Origin: Capnocytophaga leadbetteri
GTDB lineage: Bacteria > Bacteroidota > Bacteroidia > Flavobacteriales > Flavobacteriaceae
Assembly (NCBI RefSeq): GCF_003054025.1
Contig: NZ_QBKG01000007.1
Location: 1-64,000 of the forward strand
Reading direction: 5' to 3'
DNA length: 64,000 nucleotides
Under the pieces are notes generated by a model, which was given only the letters and a program-made list of their open reading frames with translations, searched no databases and was not told the DNA's origin. Position 1 is the first letter of the stretch; every line of letters starts with the position of its first letter. Shown piece by piece: positions 26,470-36,068 of the stretch. The position numbers and the translations under genes were made by a program.

Positions 26470-27891
26470 ATGGAAGAAGCAACTAAAAAAGTCTGGGCTA
26501 AGTGCCTCGAATTTATAAAGGACAATATTGATGAGCAACCATTTCTCACGTGGTTCGCTCCTATAGTACCTGTGACTTTAGAAGGAAAAACGCTTAAAAT
26601 CAAAGTGCCAAGCCAATTCGTTTACGAGTGGTTAGAAGATAATTATATAGGATTGCTCAAGTCGGCTATGACCTACACTTTAGGTGAAGGGGCTCGATTA
26701 ATATATATTATCGACTCTCCTGTTGATAAAAAGCAGCTGCCAAGTACTAACCGACCAGAGTTAGCTAAACAGTCTTTGACGTTAGCTACTGAGGCCAAAG
26801 ACCCTGAGCTTAAGAACCCTTTTGTAATCCCAGGTATTCGAGAGATAACAGTCGATCCACAACTAAATTTGCACCAAAACTTTGATAATTTTGTAGAAGG
26901 CGAATCAAATAGATTAGCGCGTTCTGCGGGCATAGCTGTAGCCAATAAACCAGGGGGAACGGCGTTCAATCCTTTGTTTATTTTCGGGGGAGTAGGATTA
27001 GGCAAGACGCACTTGGCGCACGCTATTGGGGTAGATATTAAAGAGAAATACCCTAAAAAGAAAGTACTATATGTGTCAGCTGAAAAGTTTACCCAGCAGT
27101 TCATTAGTGCTTCTACGGCCAAAGATAAAGACAAAAACAACCTCAACGACTTTATTCACTTCTATCAGCTTATTGATGTGCTGATTGTAGATGATATACA
27201 ATTCCTTTCAGGAAAAGTGAAGACGCAAGATGCTTTCTTCCATATTTTCAATCACTTACACCAAACTGGCAAGCAGGTCATTCTAACCTCAGATAAAGCT
27301 CCAGTCGATTTGTTCGATATAGAACAGCGACTTCTTTCGCGTTTCAAATGGGGACTTTCAGCCGAGCTCACTACCCCTGACTATAATACCCGTTATAAGA
27401 TATTACAAAATAAATTCTATACTGATGGGGCTGAAATAAGTGAGGATATTATAGCTTATTTAGCCGAAAATATACGTACTAACATTCGCGAATTGGAGGG
27501 GGTGAGCAATTCACTCATAGCACAGGCAGCTTTCAACCGCAAAGAATACTCTATTGAGTTGGCTCAGAGCATCATAGAAAAATCGGTAAAGAATAGTCAA
27601 TGCGACCTAACGATAGACCACATACAACAAATTATAGCTGATTATTTCAATTTAGATATTGAGTCATTACACTCTAAGACCCGTAAGCGTAATGTGGTAC
27701 AAGCGCGCCAATTAGCGATGTTTTTCAGTAAGAAATACACCAAAAGTTCGTTATCAACCATTGGTAGTCAGATAGGTCAACGCGACCACGCTACAGTGCT
27801 ACACGCTTGCAAAACAGTTGAAAATCTGATAGAAACTGATAGAGAGTTCAAAAAGTATGTAAGCGATTTAGAAACTAAATTTTCAGACTAA
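26470..27891 (+). CDS. dnaA: Chromosomal replication initiator DnaA
   Basis: An AAA+ protein that binds DnaA boxes and opens the origin. 473 residues with all four domains: an N-terminal DnaB-interacting domain (about 1-85), a linker, the ATPase with Walker A GGVGLGKTH near 173 and Walker B VLIVDDIQFLSGK near 238, and the DNA-binding helix-turn-helix with signature IGQRDHATVLHACKTV near 435. The stop overlaps the next start (TAATG), coupling translation to ald. Confidence 0.97.
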   Translation: MEEATKKVWAKCLEFIKDNIDEQPFLTWFAPIVPVTLEGKTLKIKVPSQFVYEWLEDNYIGLLKSAMTYTLGEGARLIYIIDSPVDKKQLPSTNRPELAKQSLTLATEAKDPELKNPFVIPGIREITVDPQLNLHQNFDNFVEGESNRLARSAGIAVANKPGGTAFNPLFIFGGVGLGKTHLAHAIGVDIKEKYPKKKVLYVSAEKFTQQFISASTAKDKDKNNLNDFIHFYQLIDVLIVDDIQFLSGKVKTQDAFFHIFNHLHQTGKQVILTSDKAPVDLFDIEQRLLSRFKWGLSAELTTPDYNTRYKILQNKFYTDGAEISEDIIAYLAENIRTNIRELEGVSNSLIAQAAFNRKEYSIELAQSIIEKSVKNSQCDLTIDHIQQIIADYFNLDIESLHSKTRKRNVVQARQLAMFFSKKYTKSSLSTIGSQIGQRDHATVLHACKTVENLIETDREFKKYVSDLETKFSD

Positions 27892-29066
27892 TGCAATCGT
27901 CATTAACACAACTTATACCGCAAGAAGAACGTTTAGCAGTAGTCACAGAGCAAAAATCGTTAAAGATAGGGCTACCCAAAGAACGTGTATTTCAGGAGAG
28001 GCGTATCTGTCTAACTCCTGATGATGTAGCGGTGCTTGTTGCTAACGGTCATCAACTACTTATTGAGGCAGGTGCGGGTGATGAGGCTAACTTTTCAGAT
28101 AAAGATTACAGCGAGGCAGGTGCAGAGATTATATATGATACGCGCGAAGTTTTTTCTTGTCCAATAGTATTAAAGGTAGAGCCGCCTACGTATGAAGAAA
28201 TAGATTATCTCAGCCACAAGGCTACTCTAATCTCAGGATTACAGATAAATACACAAGATAAAGCGTATTTTGAAGCACTTGCTGAAAAGCAAATCACAGC
28301 ATTAGCATTCGAGCATATAAAAGATGAAGAAGACAACTACCCCATACGCGAGTCAATTAGCGAAATCACAGGGATAGCCTCTGTATTGATAGCTGCAGAG
28401 CTTATTTCTGAAAGAGGTAGATTGTTATTTGGCAATATTACGGGAGTTCCTCCTATAGAAGTAGTATTATTAGGGGCTAATGAAGTAACAGAAGCTGCAG
28501 CTAAAACTGCATTAGGGTTGGGGGCTAATGTGAAAATATTTGCAAAATCGCTTACCAAGTTAAAAGAAATTAAGCGACATCTGCCAGCTTCAGTATATAC
28601 ATCAGCATTACAACCTAAATTGTTAAAGAAAGCCTTAATGCGCTGTAATGTGCTTATAGGGGCAATGCGTGGAGAGACACGCTCACCTATAGTAGTAAGC
28701 GAAGATATGGTACAGCTGATGAAAAAAGGAGCTGTTATAGTAGATACAAGCATTGGTACAGGTGGCTGCATAGAGACTATTCAAGTTACTACTTTAGATA
28801 ATCCTACTTATGTAAAGTATAATGTACTGCACTACGGGGTGCCTAATCTTCCTTCGCGTTATGCACGTACAGCTTCTTTCTCATTGAGCAATATTGTAAT
28901 GCCTTATTTACTAAAAATAGGGGAGGAGGGAGGTATAGAAAATACCTTACAGATAGATAAAGGCTTACGCAATGGGCTTTATCTTTATCGCGGTATCCTT
29001 ACTGATACTACTATTTCTAAATGGTTTGCAATACCTTGTAAACCTTTGCATTTGTTGTTTTATTAG
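27891..29066 (+). CDS. ald: Alanine dehydrogenase
   Basis: Interconverts alanine with pyruvate and ammonia using NAD. 391 residues. The core starts at KIGLPKERVFQERRICLTPDDV (about 26-47), so there is an N-terminal extension of about 25 residues compared with the classic enzyme. A Rossmann-type motif (VVLLGANEVTEAAAKTALGLGA, near 190) and the catalytic-region helix (PVILKVEPPTYEEI-like) are visible. Transhydrogenase alpha-subunit homologues are the alternative. A 15-bp terminator follows. Confidence 0.82.
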   Translation: MQSSLTQLIPQEERLAVVTEQKSLKIGLPKERVFQERRICLTPDDVAVLVANGHQLLIEAGAGDEANFSDKDYSEAGAEIIYDTREVFSCPIVLKVEPPTYEEIDYLSHKATLISGLQINTQDKAYFEALAEKQITALAFEHIKDEEDNYPIRESISEITGIASVLIAAELISERGRLLFGNITGVPPIEVVLLGANEVTEAAAKTALGLGANVKIFAKSLTKLKEIKRHLPASVYTSALQPKLLKKALMRCNVLIGAMRGETRSPIVVSEDMVQLMKKGAVIVDTSIGTGGCIETIQVTTLDNPTYVKYNVLHYGVPNLPSRYARTASFSLSNIVMPYLLKIGEEGGIENTLQIDKGLRNGLYLYRGILTDTTISKWFAIPCKPLHLLFY

Positions 29067-29071
29067 ATACA

Positions 29072-29109
29072 AAAAAGAGAATTAAGTCATTTTGCTTAAT
29101 TCTCTTTTT
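29072..29109. terminator. Bidirectional terminator between ald and recQ
   Basis: A 15-bp perfect stem (29072-29086 with 29095-29109), 8-base loop, A run on the left and T run on the right, so it can stop transcripts from both convergent genes. Confidence 0.9.
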
Positions 29110-29133
29110 ATTTTCTGTATTATGTAAGTATTC

Positions 29134-31323
29134 TTAATTTGCTACTTCACTAATAAATTTAAGTCGGTAGATTCTTAGTTCATCATCTTCATAATCACCA
29201 CCAAACTCTTTTGAAGCTATTGAAATCTTATCACTATCTGCTTCCATAAAATATTCATGTAGTTCTTCCTGTTGTTCTTCATCAAAGATTTCATTTACCC
29301 AATAATCAATGTTTAGCTTAGTACCGCTATATACTATTTGTTCCATTTCCTTTAAGAACTCATCCATTTCTAAACCTTTAGCCTTAGCAATATCAGGTAA
29401 TGGCAATTTACGGTCTATATTCTGAATGATAAATAACTTTAGTGACGAGTTAGAGCCTGTAGTTTTTACTATAAGGTCTTCAGCTCTAACAATATCATTT
29501 TCTTCTACATAACGTTCAATAAGTTTTACAAACTCAGCCCCAAATTTCTTTGCTTTACCCTCTCCAATACCGTGAACATTGGTAAGTTCTTGAATAGTAA
29601 TTGGGTATTTCAGTGCCATATCTTCTAATGAAGGATCTTGGAACACTACAAATGGTGGCACTCCTTTTTGTTTAGCTACTTTCTTACGCAAATCTTTAAG
29701 CATTTCTAATAGTACTGGGTCTGCTACTGAAGTATTACCATTATTAGGATCTTCTGGTTCTTCTTCAAAAGTATGGTCCTCAGTCATCATAAATGAGGTT
29801 ACATTTTTAAGGTATTCTTTACCTTTTTCTGTGATGAACATCACTCCGTATGTTTCAATATCTTTGCGGATAAGTCCATTTACCATTACTTGGCGTAGAA
29901 GTGCCATCCAGTAAGCATCTTCTTTATCTTTGCCTATACCAAAAAAATCTTGTTCATCTATGCGGTGTGCTTTTATGAGAGCGCTTACTTTGCCAATGAG
30001 TGTATTTACTATCTCTTTAGCTTTAAATTTCTGTTTAGTAGCTATAATCACATTCAGTAGCTTTACTACATCATCTTTAGCTTCTTTCTTTTCTTTAGGG
30101 AAACGTACATTGTCATCCATATTAGCACCTTCACCATTCACTTCGTCAAACTCTTCTCCAAAGTAGTGTAATATAAACTTGCGACGTGAACTTGAGGTCT
30201 CTGCGTATGCTACTATGTCCTGTAGTAAGGCTTGGCCTATTTCTTGTTCAGCTATAGGTTTGCCTATCATAAATTTCTCTAACTTCTCAACATCTTTGTA
30301 TGAGTAGAAAGCCAAACAATGTCCTTCACCACCATCACGCCCAGCACGTCCTGTTTCTTGATAATAACTCTCAATACTTTTAGGAATATCGTGGTGAATA
30401 ACAAAGCGTACATCAGGTTTATCAATACCCATACCAAAAGCAATCGTAGCCACGACTACATCTACTTCTTCCATTAAGAACATATCTTGGTGTTTAGCGC
30501 GTGTTTTAGCGTCTAAACCCGCGTGGTATGGCACTGCCGAAATACCATTTACTTGTAGTGTTTGAGCAAGGTCTTCTACTTTCTTTCTGCTAAGACAATA
30601 TATAATGCCAGATTTTTTAGGATTTTGCTTTACAAATCGGATAATATCAGCATCTACATTCTTAGTCTTAGGGCGTACTTCGTAGTATAAATTAGGGCGA
30701 TTGAATGACGATTTGAATACATTAGCTTCTAACATACCTAAGTTTTTCAGTATGTCTTCTTGCACCTTAGGGGTAGCTGTAGCCGTGAGGGCTACTATAG
30801 GGATATTACTGCCCAATCGTTCAATAATAGTTTTTATATTTCGGTATTCGGGGCGGAAGTCGTGTCCCCATTCTGAGATACAGTGCGCTTCATCTACAGC
30901 AACAAATGATATAGGCACTGTCTTTAAGAAATTAGCATATTCCTCTTTGATGAGAGATTCAGGAGCTACATATAATAATTTGGTTTTGCCATTGCTAATA
31001 TCTTCCATCACTTCGCGAATTTCATTTTTGGTAAGTGATGAATTAAGTACGTGTGCAATACTATCAGTAGACGAAATACCACGCATCGCATCTACTTGGT
31101 TTTTCATCAGAGCAATCAGAGGCGAAATCACAATGGCAGTGCCTTCTAAAACTAAAGCAGGTAGTTGGTAGCACAATGATTTACCACCACCTGTGGGCAT
31201 TATAACAAAGGTATTCTCCTTGTTAATCACACTGGTAATAATCTCTTCTTGATGCCCTTTAAACGCTTCAAAACCGAAGTAATGCTTCAGCGCATCGTGT
31301 AAATCATTCTTTGTCATTTTCAT
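29134..31323 (-). CDS. recQ: ATP-dependent DNA helicase RecQ
   Basis: A 3'-5' superfamily 2 helicase in recombination and fork repair. 729 residues: motif I MPTGGGKSLCYQLPA near 40-54, DEAH box FVAVDEAHCISEWGHDFRPEY near 137, motif VI ETGRAGRDG near 325, an RQC region, and an HRDC-like domain near 560-630. The RecQ zinc-binding region is altered: after RRKFILHYFGEEFDE the usual four cysteines are absent. The long acidic C-terminus is typical of Bacteroidota RecQ. A well-formed promoter lies at 31380-31410. Confidence 0.93.
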   Translation of the reverse strand: MKMTKNDLHDALKHYFGFEAFKGHQEEIITSVINKENTFVIMPTGGGKSLCYQLPALVLEGTAIVISPLIALMKNQVDAMRGISSTDSIAHVLNSSLTKNEIREVMEDISNGKTKLLYVAPESLIKEEYANFLKTVPISFVAVDEAHCISEWGHDFRPEYRNIKTIIERLGSNIPIVALTATATPKVQEDILKNLGMLEANVFKSSFNRPNLYYEVRPKTKNVDADIIRFVKQNPKKSGIIYCLSRKKVEDLAQTLQVNGISAVPYHAGLDAKTRAKHQDMFLMEEVDVVVATIAFGMGIDKPDVRFVIHHDIPKSIESYYQETGRAGRDGGEGHCLAFYSYKDVEKLEKFMIGKPIAEQEIGQALLQDIVAYAETSSSRRKFILHYFGEEFDEVNGEGANMDDNVRFPKEKKEAKDDVVKLLNVIIATKQKFKAKEIVNTLIGKVSALIKAHRIDEQDFFGIGKDKEDAYWMALLRQVMVNGLIRKDIETYGVMFITEKGKEYLKNVTSFMMTEDHTFEEEPEDPNNGNTSVADPVLLEMLKDLRKKVAKQKGVPPFVVFQDPSLEDMALKYPITIQELTNVHGIGEGKAKKFGAEFVKLIERYVEENDIVRAEDLIVKTTGSNSSLKLFIIQNIDRKLPLPDIAKAKGLEMDEFLKEMEQIVYSGTKLNIDYWVNEIFDEEQQEELHEYFMEADSDKISIASKEFGGDYEDDELRIYRLKFISEVAN

Positions 31324-31379
31324 ATTTAACTTTTCTTGTTTCTTTAGTGCTGAGTTATTCTGTATCCAATTTTATTTTA

Positions 31380-31410
31380 CAAATATACAACTTTTTCTGA
31401 TAACCCCAAA
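31380..31410 (-). promoter_or_regulatory. Promoter for recQ
   Basis: On the minus strand: -33 TTTG (31407-31410) and -7 TATATTTG (31380-31387), 19 bases apart. Confidence 0.7.
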
Positions 31411-31424
31411 ATAAATACAAAAAA

Positions 31425-32003
31425 TTATTTTTTTTCTTTTAAGTGCTCAGCAATTAGCTCTAATTCTTCATACCATTCTTCTCCAAATTTTCTAATAAGA
31501 GCATTTTTTACAAATTTATATATAGGCACTTGTAGTTCTTTGCCTAAAGCACAAGCGTCATCGCATATAGGTGACCAACGATGGTAATTAACCGCTGTAA
31601 ATGAACTATATTCACGTAGTCGGATAGGGTAGAGGTGACACGAAATAGGCTTCTTCCAATCTATTTTCTTGTCATTATAGGCTTGCTCAATAGCACATAG
31701 CGCCCATCCGTTTTCATTTCTAACTACATAAGCGCACTCTCCTCCGTTGATAAGAGGTGTTTCCCAATCGCCGTCTTCTCCTTTCACATATACCCCTTGA
31801 GCCTCAATAGCAGCCCTACCTTCATCAGTTAGATAAGGTTCTACTTCCGGATAAATACGCTTCATTATTCTTAGCTCACTCTCTTCTACAGGAGCTCCTG
31901 CATCGCCTTCTATGCAGCAAGCTCCCTTGCAGGAAGTTAGGTTGCACACAAACTCGTTATCTATAATATCTTCCGAAATAATAGTGTTAGCTACTTGTAT
32001 CAT
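31425..32003 (-). CDS. DUF3109 family protein, cysteine-rich
   Basis: A 192-residue cytosolic protein with clustered cysteines: CNLTSCKGACCIEGDAGAP (19-37), then CAYVV, CAIEQ, CHLYPIR and CDDACALG. The pattern suggests a bound metal or Fe-S centre like YkgJ-type zinc/iron proteins. DUF3109 is widespread in Bacteroidota and has no established function. It is last in the yicC-gmk-nadD-recR gene run. Confidence 0.82.
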   Translation of the reverse strand: MIQVANTIISEDIIDNEFVCNLTSCKGACCIEGDAGAPVEESELRIMKRIYPEVEPYLTDEGRAAIEAQGVYVKGEDGDWETPLINGGECAYVVRNENGWALCAIEQAYNDKKIDWKKPISCHLYPIRLREYSSFTAVNYHRWSPICDDACALGKELQVPIYKFVKNALIRKFGEEWYEELELIAEHLKEKK

Positions 32004-32018
32004 TTTTTGTGTTTTCTT

Positions 32019-32639
32019 TTAAACTGCTTTAATTGCCTTTTCAAAAGGTATTCGGTGCGCAATACTACGCCCTAATGTTACCTCATCAGTATATTCTATT
32101 TCAGCACCTACCGCTATACCGCGTGCTATAGTGGAAATTGTGATGTTATAAGGTTCTACTTGCTTGTAAATATAGAAATTAGTAGTGTCACCCTCCATAG
32201 TATTGCTTAGAGCTAAAATAAGCTCATTCACTTTGCCTTGCTTTACTTTTTCTACTAAAGAGGCTATTTGCAAATTAGAAGGGGCAATACCATCAATAGG
32301 TGATATTTTGCCCCCTAATACGTGATACTGACCAAAAAATTGTCCTGTGTTTTCTATTGCCATCACATCGCGAAAGTCTTCTACTACACAGATAACCCCT
32401 GTGTCGCGCACGGGGTTAGCACATATTTCGCATATTTCTACATCCGAAATGTTATGACAATTTTTGCAGTACACTATATGAGTGCGTAGGGCTACCAATG
32501 CCTGTGCCAGCTGTAGCGTTTGTTCTTCTGGTTGTTTGAGCAGATGCAAAGCTAACCGCAGAGCCGTCCGTTTGCCTATGCTTGGTAGCTGTCCAATCTC
32601 ATATACTGCATTCTCTAAGAGTTTTGATGAAAAGTCCAA
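32019..32639 (-). CDS. recR: Recombination protein RecR
   Basis: Acts with RecFO to load RecA at gaps. 206 residues: an N-terminal helix-hairpin-helix ([17 protein letters not shown] at 19-35), a C4 zinc finger ([19 protein letters not shown], near 58-76) and a Toprim domain ([19 protein letters not shown], near 85). All four zinc cysteines are present. One base separates it from the upstream phosphatase gene. Confidence 0.96.
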   Translation of the reverse strand: MDFSSKLLENAVYEIGQLPSIGKRTALRLALHLLKQPEEQTLQLAQALVALRTHIVYCKNCHNISDVEICEICANPVRDTGVICVVEDFRDVMAIENTGQFFGQYHVLGGKISPIDGIAPSNLQIASLVEKVKQGKVNELILALSNTMEGDTTNFYIYKQVEPYNITISTIARGIAVGAEIEYTDEVTLGRSIAHRIPFEKAIKAV

Positions 32640-32640
32640 T

Positions 32641-33108
32641 TTAGCTGTTAGTTGTTAGTTTGTGTGCTACTTTGTCGCAAGCAGCATCTATAAGTTGATA
32701 TACTTTTTCAAAATCAGCTTCACTACCGTAATAAGGGTCTGGTATTTCAGCTTTGGCTACCTTGCCAAGAGCATCACCAAGAAATGAGATTTTGTTTAAA
32801 TCGTGTTCGTTTCTCGCTAAACGGATAAGATGCTGATAATTACTTCTATCCATTACGAAAATATAGTCAAAAGCTTCAAAATCAGTTATGCTGAATTGTC
32901 TTCCTCGAAGCATCGAGATGTCTACTCCGTGCTTTTTACCTGAGGCAATACTACGCGGGTCAGGAGCATCACCTATATGATAGTTAGCTGTTCCTGCTGA
33001 ATCTACTTCAAAAGAATCAACAGGAAGTTTGCTGCGCATAACTCCTTCAGCTAATGGTGAGCGGCAGATATTACCCAAGCAAACCATTAATATTTTTGTT
33101 TTCTTCAT
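32641..33108 (-). CDS. Low-molecular-weight protein tyrosine phosphatase
   Basis: 155 residues. The P-loop [14 protein letters not shown] (9-22) has the catalytic CxxxxxRS motif, and the general-acid loop [16 protein letters not shown] near 120 is complete, so it should be active. It may dephosphorylate tyrosine kinases of polysaccharide export, though none lies nearby; arsenate reductases share the fold but differ in the P-loop. It sits between nadD and recR. Confidence 0.92.
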   Translation of the reverse strand: MKKTKILMVCLGNICRSPLAEGVMRSKLPVDSFEVDSAGTANYHIGDAPDPRSIASGKKHGVDISMLRGRQFSITDFEAFDYIFVMDRSNYQHLIRLARNEHDLNKISFLGDALGKVAKAEIPDPYYGSEADFEKVYQLIDAACDKVAHKLTTNS

Positions 33109-33132
33109 TTTTCTTTTTTATTACTTTATTTC

Positions 33133-33720
33133 TTATTTCAAATACAATCCCATTTTGTCAATATACTGCCATACTTTCTCAGGTAGCAGCGGACGCACAT
33201 TGTGTCTCGCCTTTATTTCATCGCGAATAAAGGTGGCTGATAATTCTATAATCGGAGCTGCAATACGAGTAATGTGCGGGTGATTGCCCAACGCTTCAGC
33301 CACTATTCCCTCAGAGATACGCGGATAGATGTAAAGCTGATAGTTAGCTAATATATGCTCGTAATTCTTCCACTTGTGAAAACTTTTCAGATTATCTTCT
33401 CCCATAATCAGAGCAAAGTCTACGTCAGGGTATTTTTCACCTAAGTGAGCTAATGTATTGACTGTATAATTGGGTTGTGGCAAATGAAACTCTATATTGC
33501 AAGTGCGAAGTTTAGGATAATCATCTACGGCCAACTCAGCCATTTCAAGGCGTAAGTGATTGTCTAATAACGATTGCTTTTCCTTGAACGGATTCTGAGG
33601 TGTTACTACTAACCATACTTCGTGCAGTGCACTATGCTCTGCCAAGTGGTTTGCCAAAATGAGATGCCCAATATGAATAGGGTTGAATGACCCAAAAAAT
33701 AAACCTATTTGTTTTCTCAT
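33133..33720 (-). CDS. nadD: Nicotinate-nucleotide adenylyltransferase
   Basis: Forms deamido-NAD from nicotinate mononucleotide and ATP. 195 residues. GLFFGSFNPIHIGHLILAN (6-24) holds the nucleotidyltransferase motif with its HxGH signature, and the C-terminal ISATFIRDEIKA-like segment (here LSATFIRDEIKARHNVR) is the second substrate motif. The start overlaps the gmk stop by 4 bases. Confidence 0.95.
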   Translation of the reverse strand: MRKQIGLFFGSFNPIHIGHLILANHLAEHSALHEVWLVVTPQNPFKEKQSLLDNHLRLEMAELAVDDYPKLRTCNIEFHLPQPNYTVNTLAHLGEKYPDVDFALIMGEDNLKSFHKWKNYEHILANYQLYIYPRISEGIVAEALGNHPHITRIAAPIIELSATFIRDEIKARHNVRPLLPEKVWQYIDKMGLYLK

Positions 33721-34283
33721 TTGTTAATAAAATCAGTTACAAGGTTTTCAGCCTCTTGCAGGGCACGCGGTAGGTCATCATTTTTGATAATAACATCGAA
33801 AAGATGAGCTGTTGCCATTTCTTGTGCTGCTTTGTCTAAGCGCATCTGTATTTTCTCTTCAGTCTCTGTTTGTCGAGCTCGCAAACGCTCCTCTAATACA
33901 GTTATGCTAGGAGGTTCGACAAAGATAGCTAAGGTTTGGTCGGGGAATTGCTTTTTGATGCGCAATCCTCCTGCTACATCAATATCGAATACTACGTTTT
34001 TGCCCATAGCCCACAGCCGTTCTACTTCCGATTTTAGGGTGCCGTAAAAGTAGTTTTGATATACCTCTTCCCATTCTAAGAAATCGTTATCAGCAATTCG
34101 CTGTTTGAACTCTTCAGCTGAAAGAAAATAATATTCCTTACCGTGTACCTCCTCACCACGAGGGGCACGCGAGGTTGCCGAAATAGAAAACGCTAAATTA
34201 AGCGGAGCCAGTGAAAGCAAATGCTTCACGATAGTAGTCTTACCACTCCCCGAAGGAGCTGAAAAAATAATAAGCTTATTCAT
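33717..34283 (-). CDS. gmk: Guanylate kinase
   Basis: Phosphorylates GMP to GDP with ATP. 188 residues: P-loop IFSAPSGSGKTTIVKHLL at 6-23, GMP-binding SISATSRAPRGEEVHGKEYYF near 33-53, and lid residues near 130-150 (RLRARQTETEEKIQMRL). It overlaps both neighbours (yicC stop by one base, nadD start by four), as in a tightly packed operon. Confidence 0.96.
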   Translation of the reverse strand: MNKLIIFSAPSGSGKTTIVKHLLSLAPLNLAFSISATSRAPRGEEVHGKEYYFLSAEEFKQRIADNDFLEWEEVYQNYFYGTLKSEVERLWAMGKNVVFDIDVAGGLRIKKQFPDQTLAIFVEPPSITVLEERLRARQTETEEKIQMRLDKAAQEMATAHLFDVIIKNDDLPRALQEAENLVTDFINK

Positions 34284-35137
34284 TATAATACATTCAGTAC
34301 CTGTTCTTTAATCTTTTCGAGTTCATCTTTCATTTGCACTACTATCTGCTGCATAGGGGCAAAGTTAGCTTTTGAACCCAATGTATTTATTTCTCTACCT
34401 ATTTCTTGGGCTATAAAGCTCAATTTTCGTCCGTTAGAGTCTTCAGATTGAAGAGTTTCAATGAAGTAGTCTAAGTGTTTCTTAAGACGTATTTTTTCTT
34501 CTGTAATGTCCAGTTTTTCTAAGTAGAAAATAAGTTCTTGTTCAAACCTATTAGCATCTACATTTTGTATATCGGCTACAGCTTTTTCTAGTCTCTCGCG
34601 CACTAGTAGCAAACGTTCGCTGTCTAAGGCTTGTACTTGTTGTAGGTAATGGTTGATATTTTGTATCCTAAGTAGGAAGTCTTTCTCTAATACTTTTCCC
34701 TCTTGCAAACGGAAATTCTGAAGGTCGGCAATAGCGATAGCAATATGTTCAAAAATAGCAGCAAACTCCTCTTCGGTGATGCTTTCAGTAGAGGTCTGTA
34801 GCGCATCAGGCATACGCACTGCCATTTTTAGCAGTTCTGTACGATCGCCATCAACTATATTTCGCATTTGCTCTATATACGCTTTTACGATGTTTTCATT
34901 AATCTTTGAGGGGGTTTGGTTGCCAATATTCTCTACCAGAATAGTAAAGTCTACTTTTCCGCGTAGCAATTGCTCTGCTATGAGTTTTCTAAAGTCTAAT
35001 TCTTTTTCCCTGTAAATCAGTGGTATGCGGGTATTAATATCAATACTCTTACTGTTTAATGATTTGATTTCAACACTTATGTGCTTATCAGCAAGTGATA
35101 TAACGCTTTTTCCAAAGCCTGTCATTGATTGTATCAT
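34283..35137 (-). CDS. YicC-family endoribonuclease
   Basis: A 284-residue protein starting with the family-typical IQSMTGFGKS. The middle is helical and the C-terminus has the conserved block GRKLSFIAQEIGREINTLGSKANF near 236. YicC of E. coli is reported to affect RNA decay. It is first in the operon that continues with gmk and nadD; promoter at 35158-35188. Confidence 0.92.
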   Translation of the reverse strand: MIQSMTGFGKSVISLADKHISVEIKSLNSKSIDINTRIPLIYREKELDFRKLIAEQLLRGKVDFTILVENIGNQTPSKINENIVKAYIEQMRNIVDGDRTELLKMAVRMPDALQTSTESITEEEFAAIFEHIAIAIADLQNFRLQEGKVLEKDFLLRIQNINHYLQQVQALDSERLLLVRERLEKAVADIQNVDANRFEQELIFYLEKLDITEEKIRLKKHLDYFIETLQSEDSNGRKLSFIAQEIGREINTLGSKANFAPMQQIVVQMKDELEKIKEQVLNVL

Positions 35138-35157
35138 AACATCGTTTTTTATAAGTG

Positions 35158-35188
35158 CAAAGATAGTAAATAATTAAGAATTAGCAAC
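35158..35188 (-). promoter_or_regulatory. Promoter for the yicC-gmk-nadD-recR gene run
   Basis: On the minus strand: -7 TATCTTTG (35158-35165) and a near -33 element GTTG (35185-35188), 19 bases apart. Confidence 0.6.
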
Positions 35189-35232
35189 TATAATTGAAAG
35201 ATATTTTTTGTTTTTGCATACCTTTGAAAAAC

Positions 35233-35273
35233 AAGAAAGCTATCTAAAAATACTCTTTTTAAATAGCTTTCTT
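35233..35273 (-). terminator. Terminator after the 187-residue gene
   Basis: An 11-bp stem (35233-35243 with 35263-35273), one mismatch, then six more A-T pairs around a 5-base loop: about 17 bp in all. It lies directly after the stop of the minus-strand gene. Confidence 0.75.
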
Positions 35274-35279
35274 ATAAAT

Positions 35280-35843
35280 CTACAATACTATTTCCTTTTT
35301 AGCAGTGTTTCCTGGTCGGTCGGTAGCATTGATAATAATTTTTGTCCCTTCTTTTTCAGTATTAATGGAGGTAGTGCTATATGTCCATTTTCCTTTTGAT
35401 AGGGTAGCAATACCTTCTTCTATAGTAGATTTGTTTTTAGCAATAATGGATACTTTTACAGAAATAACTTTATTGCTATTTTCTACTTCAAAAGTTATTT
35501 TTTGAGCGGTAGCTTCTCCAGTATATTGAGAAGTATCTACATTAATAATAATGGGAGTAGTTAGATAGTCAGCAACTGCAGCGTTATAAGGTGACATATT
35601 AGTTTTTCTCTTAGCTTCATCGTTGTAATATTCTTTTAGAGAGGGGTCTAAAAGGGCATTTTGTGCATACGTTATAGCAGCCTTAAAGCGTTTTGTTTGG
35701 TCTTTTTGCTTCTGACTTAAAGGAGCAGTACGATTAGGCGTTCTTGCAACGATAGTTTTTCCATTTCTTTGTCGGTATACGAAAATATCACCTACTTTAC
35801 CAGTTATACCAACCATAGCGAAGTTATTTTTAATTCTAGCCAT
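35280..35843 (-). CDS. 187-residue protein with predicted C-terminal beta domain, unknown
   Basis: No family recognised with confidence (a DUF6266-like match is possible from memory). The N-terminus MARIKNNFAMVGITGKVGDIFVYRQRNG lacks a signal peptide. Residues 40-75 are helical and basic (QKQKDQTKRFKAA); the last 90 residues alternate like an Ig-like beta domain ending RPGNTAKKEIVL. It is a single-gene unit with its own promoter and terminator, bordering the accessory region. The surface-protein look without an export signal is odd. Confidence 0.6.
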   Translation of the reverse strand: MARIKNNFAMVGITGKVGDIFVYRQRNGKTIVARTPNRTAPLSQKQKDQTKRFKAAITYAQNALLDPSLKEYYNDEAKRKTNMSPYNAAVADYLTTPIIINVDTSQYTGEATAQKITFEVENSNKVISVKVSIIAKNKSTIEEGIATLSKGKWTYSTTSINTEKEGTKIIINATDRPGNTAKKEIVL

Positions 35844-35922
35844 TGTTTATATAATTTAAAATTCAATACATTATTAATCACTCTTCATTTTATATTCATC
35901 TGTTGGTTAATTGAATACGTGA

Positions 35923-35954
35923 CAAAGTTATGTTTTAATTTTGAATCTAGCAAA
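35923..35954 (-). promoter_or_regulatory. Promoter for the 187-residue gene
   Basis: On the minus strand: -7 TAACTTTG (35923-35930) and -33 TTTG (35951-35954), 20 bases apart. Confidence 0.65.
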
Positions 35955-36068
35955 TAAAAAGTAGAAAATTTTATTTTATTTTTATTTTAGGCAAGGAATT
36001 AGTTTTGAATTATTCTCAATGTTTTTGCTTTTTTATTGCATTTTTGATAATGCTATTTTGTGTTTTTG

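Noticed and set aside
26673-27146. 157-residue antisense frame within dnaA
   Set aside because: Overlaps conserved dnaA coding sequence throughout and has no independent features.
28337-28771. 144-residue antisense frame within ald
   Set aside because: Shadow of the Rossmann domain; no promoter or protein-like motif.
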